DNA of 25,542 nucleotides, taken from Smittium mucronatum. Lineage: Eukaryota; Kickxellomycota; Harpellomycetes; Harpellales; Legeriomycetaceae. Under the pieces are notes generated by a model, which was given only the letters and a program-made list of their open reading frames with translations, made no database searches and had not been told where the DNA came from. A program made the translations under genes and the position numbers. Positions 11,163 through 21,722 of the stretch are shown piece by piece (positions within the stretch are counted from its first letter, which is position 1; each line of letters opens with the position of its first letter). Location of the stretch: NCBI GenBank assembly GCA_001953115.1, contig LSSL01001638.1, forward strand, positions 1-25,542, in the 5' to 3' direction.

Positions 11163-12408
11163 ATTGTAGTTTGGATAATAGTCTTTTCTATACGCCTTTT
11201 TCTTTTTTTCACATTATTTAGTATAGTTTTTAATGATTGATTCTTACAATAAAATTCCGTGATACAAAGAAAAAATCTCCCATTTCATCTAAATAAGTCA
11301 GTTTATTCTTCAATTCGCCAGTTGTGTGGAATTAAAAAAAGGTATATTCAATCGATGAAATAAAAAATTGAATATTTACAAGCGAAGCTGCCGTGCAATA
11401 ATCCTGCTAACATAATTTTCTGAGATTTTTTCTGATAAAAAAGCTAGTTAGCTTGAAATGTACTTCATATTCTAGTTAGAGATAACACAAGTAGCAAAAA
11501 TTACAAGTTATGGGATCTATAAAAACCGGTTTTAGAAATGTATACCGTAAGGACATTTAACCGAACGTTTAATCCTATTAATTTTCTAAATTATAAAAAT
11601 ATTATCCTGTAAAAAAAAATTGTTTCTGCAAAAAGTATTTTCTTTTTAAACTTTCAATATTGAATTTTTATTATGCAAAGTTAAGTGAAATGTCTCGTAG
11701 GTGAGATTTTCAGTAGGTCTTCAGCCACGTCACCGGCAAAAGCATTATACTTATGAATAACGACTTACTTTTTTCATAATTAAAAACACTTATTCCAGAG
11801 CTTTTTTTATGCGGGGTTTATTTATACTCATAAATATAAATAAAAACACCAAAAAACTTAACTCAGAGATGATCATACTTTTTTCGTATTGTAGTTTACT
11901 TAGATAAATTGAAATCTAATATTGTTGTTTTTGAATTCCTTTTCTTCAAATGGTATTTAACTACATCCAATTAGAGCTTTCTTCTTTACGAAATCACTTT
12001 TTTTGGATTTGGTTTAAAAAAGGGTTCTTTAACAGAATCTAAGAAAATTCAAGATAAGTTTATACGCTGAAATGATAAATATTTTAACAAATCAATCAGT
12101 GATTTAGTTAATTTTTTTACCGATCTAATGATTAATTTCGACTTTTATTGGATATTTACCCAGATAATCATTCTAATTGGATAATCATATTTTTTACCAA
12201 TGAGTTTCACGAATCCCATTCTTAAGTATCTAAATATCGTTTTTTAGTTTTTAATAAGTAATCTTTATTAGATCGAAAAAATTATGATTAGAAACTCAAC
12301 TAATTTAGAAACTAGATATCATACAGGGTTATCCCAAAGATACCTATTCTGCCATTTCTTCCTAAGAATAAATTTATTCGATTATTGGGATCTCCAATAT
12401 TCATACAG
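11163..12408. other. Intergenic region upstream of PPR-like gene
   Basis: About 1.25 kb, less extreme in composition than the AT-rich blocks. Apart from a possible terminal exon on the minus strand (11681-11749), no gene was recognised. The promoter of the downstream gene should lie here, but no distinctive element stands out. Confidence 0.5.
11681..11749 (-). CDS. Possible terminal exon of an unrecognised minus-strand gene
   Basis: A 23-codon frame follows a possible CATAAG acceptor and ends in TAA. It encodes YNAFAGDVAEDLLKISP followed by TRHFT and stop, which looks far more protein-like than the surrounding translations and uses G/C-containing codons in AT-rich DNA. Upstream on the same strand, segments such as MGFVKLIGKKYDYPIRMIIW (near 12159-12218) could be earlier exons, but no consistent splice chain could be built. 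The plus strand is also open across part of it. The product is not recognised; it could equally be a gene remnant. Confidence 0.25.
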   Translation of the reverse strand, partial: YNAFAGDVAEDLLKISPTRHFT

Positions 12409-12474
12409 ATGAGCCATTTTGCGCTCATTCACACAAATTTACTGAGTATTGGATTTAATGATTTACCTGAATAA
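12409..12474 (+). promoter_or_regulatory. Upstream ORF overlapping the PPR-like start codon
   Basis: ATG at 12409 opens 21 codons and ends at TAA 12472-12474, overlapping the proposed main start (12458) in another frame. If it is inside the transcript it would depress translation of the main frame. It could instead mark an alternative first exon; transcript ends are unknown. Confidence 0.3.
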
Positions 12475-15400
12475 AACTTTTGATCCAAAAAGGATTTTTT
12501 TGATAGAATCCCAAAGAAGAATATCCATCAAAAGATTGGTTGAGTTTCGATTCAAATCCTCAGTTGAATTCTTTATTCCTTTCCAAGAATTAAAAAATCA
12601 TGGTAATATTTGCATTTTATTTTTATTTTTCACCTTATTAATTACTTTATATTTACTTTATAGACACAAGGGATTCTGTTTCACAAAAAAATATAATCAC
12701 AAATTATTTATTGAAAAATTCTACATCAAAAAAGAATAAAGAGCTTTCTAATAAGACTTTGCAAGCTACTTTTCCAAATTTTAATCCCTTTGTTTCCAAT
12801 CTTTTTCATAGAAACTTTAAAAAAAGATTGCCCTTCATTATCAATTGTAAATACACAACCAAAACTGAAATGGATACTCTCGAAAATTTTAACAACAATT
12901 TTAACGGCTATCCTGATGAAGTAAATCAAGATAAATCTTTATTTTCACTACCTCTTAAATTCAATCATAAAGATTTAGATTCTTTAAGAAAATCCTCAAT
13001 TATCTCCAATTCCATTCCGCCAATTGATCCTATAGAACTATTTAAAAGGTGTTTAAATTCTATTTCTATGCATGATATATTACTATCGTTTATCTACGTA
13101 GGATTATATAGTAGCAGAAACTGTTCCTCTTTAGACTTCAAAAACACAAATCAAGATTTTTCCCGCAATCAATCCACCCCTAATAATATCAATCAACTCT
13201 CTTCCGTTTTCAAAAAAACCTCAAATGAATCTACTGTCCCTGAAAATTTAGTCATATCGATCTTACTGGGATGTAAGATGAAAGACCTTAAATCTGTATT
13301 AAATGAGCTTGATGAGCTTGATCGCTTAAAATTAAACCAAATTTTAGCCTTATCCATTTATTTTTCACTGTTGCGTTCAAAGTCAAGTAAAGTTGATTCG
13401 CTTAAAATTCAAATAGAGAACCTTGAGTTTATTAAAAATAAATTAGAGTTTCCGAGTAATAGTCTTATCAATGAAACTAGGAAAATATCGGAGACCATCG
13501 TAAGGGTAGGTAAAGATCATTTACGACCTGATCTTGATCTAGAGATTGAAATTAGAAGGTACATAATTCTCTGGGATAGGATCAAACAATCCTCATACCT
13601 ATTATCAGAGTCACTTTTTAAGTTTTCTTTTGATTCATTTTTGGAAAATATAATAAGTACTTCCAGATTTGGTCTAATCCCAGATCCGAAATATGTCAAT
13701 TTTTTTTTAAAACAATCAATAAATCTGAACAAAACCTCAGATTTGGATCTCTTCTATGCCTCAATTTCCAATCCTATGGGATTTAACAAAATCGAGTTAA
13801 TCCATTTAAGTTCTATCAGAAAAAAAACCTCAATAATTTACAGAAATATTCATTTCAATGTAATAGATTCAATGCTAGAAACAAACAACTTATTAGGCTG
13901 CATTAATGTTGCTAAGTCCATAAATACGCATCAAATTTGGAACTACCTGTTTAAGAAATACATTAAGATTCATGGGGTAAATGATTTCACCCTAGAAATC
14001 ATTGATTCTAGGATATCTGACATTGTTGATATGAGAAATCCCCTAAAAAGTGATACGAAAAATACTGAAACTTCAGACTCCTCAAATTTTCTAAAATTTG
14101 AAAAGGATTTTCACTTCAATGCCATTTCCATTATTATCAACCATGCTATCAAAGCTCGCGATAATTTCCATAAAAACTCTCACCTTGTTTCCGGTGATTA
14201 TATAGCTTCAAAACAAGAGGAATCGCTCTCTAAATCTCCTTCGGATTTTGAAAATGAAAAAGTTATCTATTTGGTTAATTTGGCCACCAAAATCCATTTC
14301 AGAATAGCGCCATATCTTGACCATCCTTCTGAATACGCAATAAACATTTTAATATGGTCCCTTATAAAGCTTCAAAATGACCTTAAATCAGCCTTCATTG
14401 TATATGAAGATGTAATTAAAAGAAATTCATGGAATAAGGTTCTGAATAGAATGTCTTATGCATATGCTCTTTTGGCTGATGGTAGTGTAAACTCCCGCGA
14501 TTTTAATTCAATAATACGCCTGACTAAATCTATGGAGAATCGCGGGGTAGTGCCAAATACAGTATATTACTCAATACTTATAAAGGGTTTATTAACATAC
14601 ATGATCCCCAGTTCCAATAAAAATATTGGTGTTGAATATCCTTTTGATTCTCACCTTTTAAACGACAAAGTATATGACCCAGATCACATGGATAGAGGTT
14701 ATAAGGGAGGTGATTTTTTTTCTATAAAGCTGTCTCCAAATCCCAGAATGACTGAATATTCTTTGCTCTTATTTAATATTATGAAATCCAGAAATCTTCC
14801 TAGAACCCCTCACATTTACTTGCTTCTTATGTGGGCATATTCTAAAAACAATAAATCTTCGTATGTCCAGTCGTTGTTTGATTCCCTTTCTAAGGAATCG
14901 ATTTATTGGGAAAAGAAAAGGTGCTTAGAAATAGAAACTTTTAAAAAGCTTTCTACAAGTAACAAGGATAGTTCTCAAAAATATAAAACATATTTGAAAT
15001 TGCTTGATTTTCGAGGCAAGTCTAAAAGAAAAAGTTACTTTATTCTAGCTAATTGAGTCTTTCTTATTCTAACCTCACTTTTTTTAATATTTTTAGATTG
15101 TGCAATGAATAATATTAACCTGGACCCAGTAATCGACAAGGAAATTCTATCTTTTATTCTTAGAAACAAAACTGACTTAAATGAAAGGGAGCATGTAAGA
15201 AATTTGAGAATAAGCGCTGAAGTTAAACTATCTCTATCGCAATATACAATTCTGATGTACTCGTATAAAAGGTCGAGAGATTTCACCGGTGCTTTAAATA
15301 CTTGGAATGACTCCTGCCTATATCTCAACAATTTTCGTGACACATTTGGTAAAATGAAAATATTCCTAAACTCAGCATCTGATACAAATACAGAATTTGC

Positions 15401-17282
15401 CAAAGTTATAGAAAGCCAAGTGAGCTTTATACATAAAGAAATTCTGTTACTAGAAAAGATGGCCATAATTGCAATAAAATCATCTATTTATTTGCGCAAG
15501 CCTAAAAAAGGGATGTCGATATATCTTAGCTACATAAAGTACAGGAACTCTCTTATACTAATCCTAGAATTTTACTTTTCCTTTCTGGGTCAAACATCTC
15601 CTCCATTATCTGAATATAAAACACCTTCTCCAGCGTTAAATAATACTTTAACTTGGTTATTTTTGGAAAATAACAAAATTTTGTCTGCCTTAAAAATCTT
15701 AGAAAATATCAACCCAAACCTATTTGGCCTCGATACAGACAGAATGGCTTTTATTAAAAAAATAATTTCAGGATTTTCAAAACCTCGGTTTTCTGATAAT
15801 GATCGCCCAAATCCCCTTAATCCACAAAAAAATTGTATCTTAGAATATACTCTTAAGGCTGGTGAATTGAGCTACAATTCCAATGACATAGGTCAGCTTA
15901 ATCATTTATATAGGGAAATTTTAAAAACCTGTCAAATTTTTAAAGATTTTTCTAAAATTATTATTTGTTAATTTATAGACAATGAGGCGAGATCTAACAG
16001 CATGACTAATACAGATTTGGAAAAGTACAAAAAATCACTCACCCATTTGGCTCGATTTTTTATTTGGAACAAAAATTTAAACGAAGCTTACAAATTCTTT
16101 ATACTTCTTAATGACAGCGGAATATCACCCAACTCATCTTCCTGGCGTTTGCTGATCAAAAAATTTTCCCTTGAGTTAGAGAAAATATTGATATCTTCAA
16201 GTGATCCATTTTTGGAATGCGATAATTTGGTTGATGCTATTTCTGATAGGCGGAATTCAATATACATTCACACAGAGTCAAGCGATGAAGGCAAAGATTT
16301 TTTAAGAAAGGATATTGTCTTCAAAGGAGAGAATTTTCATATTCTTCAGGATAGAACTAGACCCATGAAGCCAATCCCTTCAAATATGGATATCAAAATA
16401 TGCCAAATTTGCTATAAATTAACTCATTTATATAAAATCTGGCGTATTAAAGAGATTGGTGAGTTTTCACCCTCTAATGGGAGTGACATCTCCAGTGGTC
16501 CTGTGCATTTCGGATTGAAAAATAAAGATCTAGGAACTGATGATTCCCATACATTGTTTGGAAAAAACGAGACACGCATCTCTATTGATGATATTAATAC
16601 ATTAACTCATGATGTAATGGAATTTCCTATTGAACCCGTACCCTCTTTATCTTTTGAAACTACGGCCAAACCCCATATGTCTCATCAATTAAGCAGATTA
16701 TTAATATCTGTCGATCTCCTGGAACCAATTAAAGAGGAAAAAAAGTCTGGATACTATATTATTTCTATAAAAACTCTGTTAAGTGTTGCTCGTTCATATT
16801 TATGGATAGGTGATTTGAATAATGTGATAATTGTCTATTTACTTGCCATAAAATCAAAATTAAACAACAATATTTACAACACTAACCATGAACACAATTC
16901 CTACAATTCAGATGCCTTGTATGAGAAAAATGAATTATATATGAGTCAAAACAGGGCTGAGATCGTATACGACAAAAAGGATTATGAATATGGTCTAGGA
17001 GACAATAGAGACTCTCGAACAGGGGATGAGTTTACTAATAATTTCCATGGTGAAGCGATGCATCAAGAATTTGTTAGAGGATATGGCACCAATGAAATCT
17101 TTAACGAGATTGACGAGATAATAATGTATTATCTCGAACAGGAAAATAACGAAAACAAAGATAAACTCGCTATTTCTGACGAAGATTTGCCAGAGTATAA
17201 ACATGTAAAAAATTCAAACCAAATGGATCCAGATCTGGAAAAGCATATATTAGAGAAGGCCTGGGAATGGGTTAAATTTTAG
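12458..17282 (+). CDS. Large PPR-like helical-repeat protein, probably mitochondrial (4 exons)
   Basis: Joining 12458-12602, 12664-15033, 15097-15930 and 15979-17282 gives 4653 bases, 1550 residues plus stop. The introns are 61, 63 and 48 bp, each after the first base of a codon, with exact frame agreement; intron 2 has a TTCTAAC branch-like site. The start is the first ATG after an in-frame TGA at 12443. The first 35 residues are rich in Lys/Arg and poor in acids, as in mitochondrial presequences. PPR-like helical pairs are visible near residues 620-695 (NRGVVPNTVYYSILIKGLL), 740-812, 884-915, 1135-1180 (AYKFFILLNDSGISPNSSSW) and 1376-1410. Proteins of this family bind organellar RNA for processing, stability or translation. 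The repeats are degenerate, so the specific orthologue is unknown. Donors GTTACT and GTCAAA are weak compared with the neighbouring genes. A hydrophilic Asn-rich stretch lies around 1412-1430, and the C-terminus is acidic. The gene is convergent with Trs20. Confidence 0.8.
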
Positions 17283-17613
17283 AAAGTATTTTAATTCTAG
17301 TTCTTTTTTTACCACAGATTACCTGAGTTTATGTATCTCCTCATTTGGCAGAGATAATTATTTCACCTCCCTTCACATTTTTAATAGATTAGAGTAATAA
17401 TTTTTATTGATGAGTTTGAAAATTTAAAAAAAAACACGGATCAAGTGAGAAGATTATTTCGATTGAAAAAAAAGCATAAAATATGAGGTATAATACTAAT
17501 AGATGAGATAGTGAGAAAAGACGATTAATTTGGTTTTTGATGCAACATATTTTTTTAAAGAATCAAGCGGGGTTACTTTTATTTAATCTCTAGATGGGAA
17601 AAGGCATCATTAA
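17283..17613. other. Convergent intergenic spacer
   Basis: 331 bp between the stop codons of the PPR-like gene (plus) and Trs20 (minus). It is A/T-rich and must hold both 3' ends; no further gene is visible. Confidence 0.7.
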
Positions 17614-18543
17614 TTACAAGAGATACTTTTTTGCAGATTTTCGGATTAACAGGTCGAATGTCTGAGAGTTTATCGAGGAGTTCAGCTCAAAAAATGGATT
17701 AAGTAGAGCCTAATGGTTTAAAAATATGAAGAAAAAAGTTTTTAACTGCTACTTGTACTCTCTTTGATAAAAAAAATACCTTGACATAAAGCTCATGAGC
17801 TTCTTGGAAGAAAAGCTTTATTTTCTCTTCATTTTTAGCCTCATGTAACAACATAAATCTTACATCTAAAACAAGTTTTATTTAGAAACAAGAGAGGGGT
17901 GAGTTATAGAGAGAGAGAGAAACAGTAAAAAGATAATGAAAAAAAGAAGAAAGGTGTGGTGTAGAAATATCACGATAAATTCAAAATGCGCAACAGAAAA
18001 TTGGTATATTGAATAAGATGTACGAAAAAAAAAAAAAAAGCTGTTAAAAAACCGACTTACTACTGGGTGAAACGTATGCGGATACGTTCCAGTCGTTGAC
18101 ACAATCCACTATCTTCAAGAAGCTAGATGTTTTGATAAAAGTGAAAATGATTTAAGTTTAGAAGAACAGGTTTCATTCTGAAGAAAAAAAATAGAAAATT
18201 TAAAAAAACCAATTTATTTTGAAATTTATATATTTTGAATACTAGTAAGAGCCTGATAAATAGAAAATAAAAAGCTAAAAAATAAGCTTACCAATTGCTT
18301 GAATTCCAGATGGCATCATCGACTAAATCCAACGCGGAGTGTATAATAAATTGATTTAAATGCCTATATTCGTCTCTCTATAAAAATGTTGATTCATCGC
18401 GATGAAAATGCAAAGTTTTAGCTTTGAAGAAAAACACTTACTTTTGTGGGATTAGAAGGGTCTGAAAAATGTAACCCTATTTCAGCTTCATACATTGGAG
18501 CGTCATTGGTACCCACGATAACGAAATAATATGTAGTTGACAT
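17614..18543 (-). CDS. TRS20: TRAPP complex subunit Trs20/TRAPPC2 (sedlin), 5 exons
   Basis: Exons on the minus strand are 18543-18442, 18377-18292, 18122-18061, 17865-17780 and 17709-17614, totalling 432 bases or 143 residues (human sedlin 140). Introns are 64, 169, 195 and 70 bp, with donors GTAAGT, GTAAGC, GTAAGT and GTATTT, and the phases agree at every junction. Recognisable family blocks run in order: YYFVIVGTNDAPMYEAE (5-21), HLNQFIIHSALDLVDD (40-55), FLKIVDCVNDWNVSAYVS (64-81), VRFMLLHE (85-92), LFFQEAHELYVK (101-112) and LLNPFFELNSSI (114-125), then a C-terminus ending in AKKYLL. Asp51 aligns with human Asp47, a residue altered in spondyloepiphyseal dysplasia tarda. The protein is a longin-fold subunit of TRAPP, the tethering complex and Rab1/Ypt1 exchange factor for ER-Golgi traffic, and acts in the cytosol on Golgi membranes. 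The fungal-like C-terminal block supports a fungal host. Confidence 0.95.
18025..18039. repeat. A15 homopolymer in Trs20 intron 3
   Basis: Fifteen A on the plus strand, so a T15 tract in the sense strand of the 195-bp third intron. It is the longest homopolymer noticed near the genes and is a likely site of length error or polymorphism. Confidence 0.8.
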
Positions 18544-20039
18544 TTTTGCAAAAAAAACTTTTAAAATTTCATTAATCTGAACCTTTTTCTCAACCAAAAT
18601 AACTACTGAAATCGAATATTTCGTGGTTGGTTGGAGAGTATCAATACAGGCTAATATATCCCGGCTATATCCACTAAAACACGCGAATTTAAAGAGTTAA
18701 ATAGCTACTAAAGCCTTTTCTTATATGAAAATGGACTCGATCCTGATATTTGAGAACTTCTAGCCAAGTTGTTGGCTTTACATTAAACTATATGCGACTG
18801 AAAAAGCTTTTTTAACTCAATACTAGTGTTGATTTTTTGGGACTTAATAAAAGGTTACTTTATTTCTTTACTGAATTGTAATTCCATATGACCCTTTTCG
18901 GCCTTTTAGTGCCTGAAGTTTTGATTAAAAAGCAGCTCCAATAAACCTATATCATTTGACAGACACCATACTACCCAGTAAATTCTGATATTAGACAGTT
19001 GGTAAATATATCCCTTTAGCAACTAGGGTGATCTGTTACTCCAATTTAATAGATTAAAAGTATCCTATTTGGTAATTCAAACCAAATTGTCAATAAAATG
19101 GTATTTATCACTGGACAAGTCAATGTAACGTAAATATTGACAACTAATGATCCCACATAAAGTCTAGCGACTTCTAAATGGGAGATTCTTCTCAAGACCA
19201 GACTTTTTTTATCTTGTAAACAATTGGCTACTCTTGGATGTATTTAAAATCAGACCAATAAAAATAGAATAACATGCTGGCTCTAATAGATTTTCAACAT
19301 TTCATCAATAAAAAACTAGCTTCTAAAATTTGTATTTTGAATTACCCAATAACTCTATTTTTTATCTTAGAACCATATTTCCAAATTAGGAAAGTAATAA
19401 AAATCTAGCAGAAAAGTGTCCACTCTCAAAGAGAATCTCTCAAATATACAAAACGTACTATTATGCCAATCAATTCACAATTAAGAAAATTTAAAAGATC
19501 TATAGGTCCAATCTTCGAAAATATTTCAATTGGCTAAAAATAAAAATAATTTTTTGGACCAACAAATTTTGAATCGACTAACAACTGAGCTACGGAAGTG
19601 TGAATTAATTTTAGGGCCTAGTTTAACTCTTTCGTCTCCAATATGTGCTGAGTATTGCGATTATCAGAATTTTCAATAAACTATTCATCAATTACAGAAA
19701 CTTGGCCAATAATATGTTAATTTATCAAAGCGGAAATCATATCTGCATGAATATTGGCCATGAAAACAGTACGAAACAGTCCATTGGCGACGAACGAGTC
19801 AAATGATGTTAATTTAGAATTCCAATAACTATATCAGATCAAAAGTTAACAGATTGCTCAACTGTAACATTACGATCAAAAGTTGTTAAACTATTCCACT
19901 AAGACCACTAAACACCTTTTATGTTTATCTTTCTAATATAAAAAAAAATATTCTTTAATTTTGAGGTGATTTTCTTAATTTTATTAAGAAATATGGTTTT
20001 ACTTTTTTGAGACTCAACTTATCTGTTTTTGTTCTTTTT
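18544..20039. other. Divergent spacer between Trs20 and GDSL gene, possible decayed sequence
   Basis: About 1.5 kb without a frame of 60 codons on either strand, yet less AT-skewed than the outer intergenic DNA, which suggests former coding or element sequence. An 11-mer GATCAAAAGTT is repeated at 19837-19847 and 19874-19884. GGTAATTCAA at 19071-19080 has its inverse at 19337-19346 within a longer imperfect match. A minus-strand stretch at about 19716-19800 stays open and has an ANG tripeptide reminiscent of integrases, but this is too weak to name. Promoters of both flanking genes lie here. Confidence 0.45.
18561..18572 (-). promoter_or_regulatory. Three-codon upstream ORF before Trs20
   Basis: ATG AAA TTT TAA on the minus strand ends 17 bp before the Trs20 start codon. 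If it is in the 5' leader, ribosomes would have to reinitiate or scan past it. Such mini-frames also arise by chance in AT-rich leaders. Confidence 0.35.
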
Positions 20040-20058
20040 CCTCCCACCCCCTCCCCCC
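20040..20058 (+). promoter_or_regulatory. C-rich tract upstream of GDSL gene
   Basis: CCTCCCACCCCCTCCCCCC lies about 100 bp before the start codon and is followed by TATAAT at about 20073. In such AT-rich DNA an almost pure C run is striking and may be a promoter element; its complement has G runs of 6, 5, 3 and 2. Confidence 0.45.
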
Positions 20059-20145
20059 GTACACCACCTATCTATAATTTCAATCTCGTGACAAAATAAC
20101 TTTTTTTAGTAGTTTGAACAAAAATTAACGAATTTTCATATTGTT

Positions 20146-20157
20146 ATGCTTTCATAA
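20146..20157 (+). promoter_or_regulatory. Three-codon upstream ORF overlapping the GDSL start (TAATG)
   Basis: ATG CTT TCA TAA ends so that its last A is the first base of the main ATG. This is a termination-reinitiation geometry. Whether it is transcribed is unknown. Confidence 0.35.
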
Positions 20158-21284
20158 TGTCTAAATCTTCATCAATTTTCAACCCTAATTCCAGGTTTTT
20201 TGAAAAAATAGTCGTTTTTGGTGCTTCTGGTGTTGACGATGGAAATGTCTACCGATTGACCCAGGGTGAATTGCCTCGTTCTCCCTATTACAATGGAAGG
20301 TTTACCAATGGTCCAACTTTCGTTGATTTATTGGCTAATTATTTTTCTGCCAAAATACAAAATTTTGCATATGGTAAAAAATCTTTTAGATTGCATCGCA
20401 GAAACTCAATCGGCTTTATAGAGAGTCTACTGCCTATTTTATTCCTATCATATATTCACTTTCTATGATTATTAATATTTTAACAGGGGCCTCCACAATG
20501 GATAATTTATTAGTCTCAGGAAAAGTAAAAATTTCTAATGGTTCTAGGGTTATCGTTCCTGGTGTTATGCAACAAATTTTGGAGTATGTTTCTCTCGGAA
20601 ATAATTCAGATAATCCCAGCATAAATTCGAAGAACACTCTATATATAATCGATGGTGTACCTAACGATGTCACCAGCATGTTTTTTCCTCAATATTATTC
20701 AGTAAACATAGAACGTGATCCTCTAAATCTTTCGGCTAGCCTAAAGGATTGCATTGTAAGTGAATTTTCTATATTTTTCACATATAGTCTTTTATCAACA
20801 GTAAATTTAATATGATTTTTAGGAACTACTTGTTAAAAAAAAATGTGCAAAAAACATATTAGTTGCAAACTGCTCCCCTCATGATAAATTTCCCTTCATA
20901 ATAGATCTCTTGAAAAATGATCCTGAAAGAGTGAAAAAACTAGAAAAGATAAAAGATGTATCCCTTCAATGCAACATAGAAATAAATAAATCTATATCTG
21001 AGCTACATCATAGTCACAAAGATTTAAATGCGATAGTTTATGATCTTTGCGATTTAACTAATAAAGTTTATGAAAATCCCAAGCTATTTGGGATAGATTC
21101 AATCAATGGATTTCTTCCTGTCCTCAGTTGGAGTTCAAGGTTCCTAGATTTTGATGAAAAAGAGTCCAAAGACATGATCCAATCCGCCCGAAACAGATTT
21201 TATTGGGACTCGTCTCATTTAAGTCACTTTGCAAATTCTATAATATTCGATGATATTGTTAAAAACTACCTCAACAAATTTTGA
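20157..21284 (+). CDS. GDSL/SGNH-type lipase-esterase, no signal peptide (3 exons)
   Basis: Joining 20157-20373, 20487-20755 and 20823-21284 gives 948 bases, 315 residues. Introns of 113 and 67 bp have donors GTAAAA and GTAAGT, ending ACAG and TTTTTAG. Block I is VVFGASGVDDGN (19-30) with nucleophile Ser24; the usual GDS reads GAS. GRFTNGPTFVDLLA (47-60) is typical of fungal and plant GDSL esterases. Block II is NFAYGAST (69-76), created exactly by splicing at intron 1. Block III Asn is N132 in DGVPNDV. Block V is YWDSSHLSH with Asp291 and His294. All four SGNH residues are therefore present. These enzymes hydrolyse acyl esters; the substrate is unknown. Most relatives are secreted, but here block I begins within 20 residues of Met, with no hydrophobic leader and an in-frame TGA at 20115, so a cytosolic or non-classical location is inferred. 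Confidence 0.88.
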
Positions 21285-21596
21285 TCTTCTAATATTCTTT
21301 AAATTTTCTTAATTAAAGATACTATGTCTATTTCATGAAAAATTCAAATAATCAGAAGTTTACAATGCACCAAATATCGATTGAAATCCCCATCAATTTA
21401 ACCCTCAACAGCAACATTTATATATATTGAGGGGATTTATTTAATGGTTTAGTATTTGTTTTTAATCTATCCTTTTGTAATCTTTTGGAAACCTTTTATC
21501 GCAAAACCTCACCATTTTTTTTTTAAAAAAAATCCATCTTGAAGATTTGGAATTATCATAATAGTCTCATTTATGATCTTATTAGTTATAAAAAAA

Positions 21597-21722
21597 ATGA
21601 ATATCGAAGATATATATAATTTTGTTATCCCAGTAGCGCATTTTCATTATTCTTTACAATCTGTGCCCATAACCTTACCTACTCAAAACCCATGCCCGTT
21701 TTTAAATAATCTTATTAATTAA
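21597..21722 (+). CDS. Small 41-codon frame, doubtful
   Basis: ATG to TAA, encoding a peptide starting MNIEDIYNFVIPVAHFHYSL and continuing with a Pro/Thr/Asn-rich tail. It is less AT-biased than its surroundings, with codons such as CCC, ACC, GCG and CCG. No family is recognised and no splice partner was found. It may be an exon fragment, a small gene or chance. Confidence 0.15.
   Translation: MNIEDIYNFVIPVAHFHYSLQSVPITLPTQNPCPFLNNLIN

Noticed and set aside
11731..11770. A 19-base intron (GTAAGTCG to CATAAG, minus strand)
   Set aside because: Far shorter than the 48-195 bp introns supported here; the GTAAGT may be coincidental.
12726..15466. Minus-strand frames at 12726-12929, 13517-13732 and 15035-15466
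   Set aside because: They lie antisense to exons of the PPR-like gene and show no motif; shadows of the coding strand. The same applies to 16995-17204.
17878..18102. 74-codon minus-strand frame
   Set aside because: It overlaps Trs20 exon 3 in another frame and then runs through intron 3 with its T15 tract.
19716..19800. Minus-strand open stretch with VANGLFRTVFMANIH, reminiscent of an integrase NG motif
   Set aside because: Fewer than 30 codons, no other integrase motif at the expected distance, and stops on both sides.
20434..20679. 81-codon minus-strand frame
   Set aside because: Antisense to GDSL exon 2, whose sense frame carries the family motifs.
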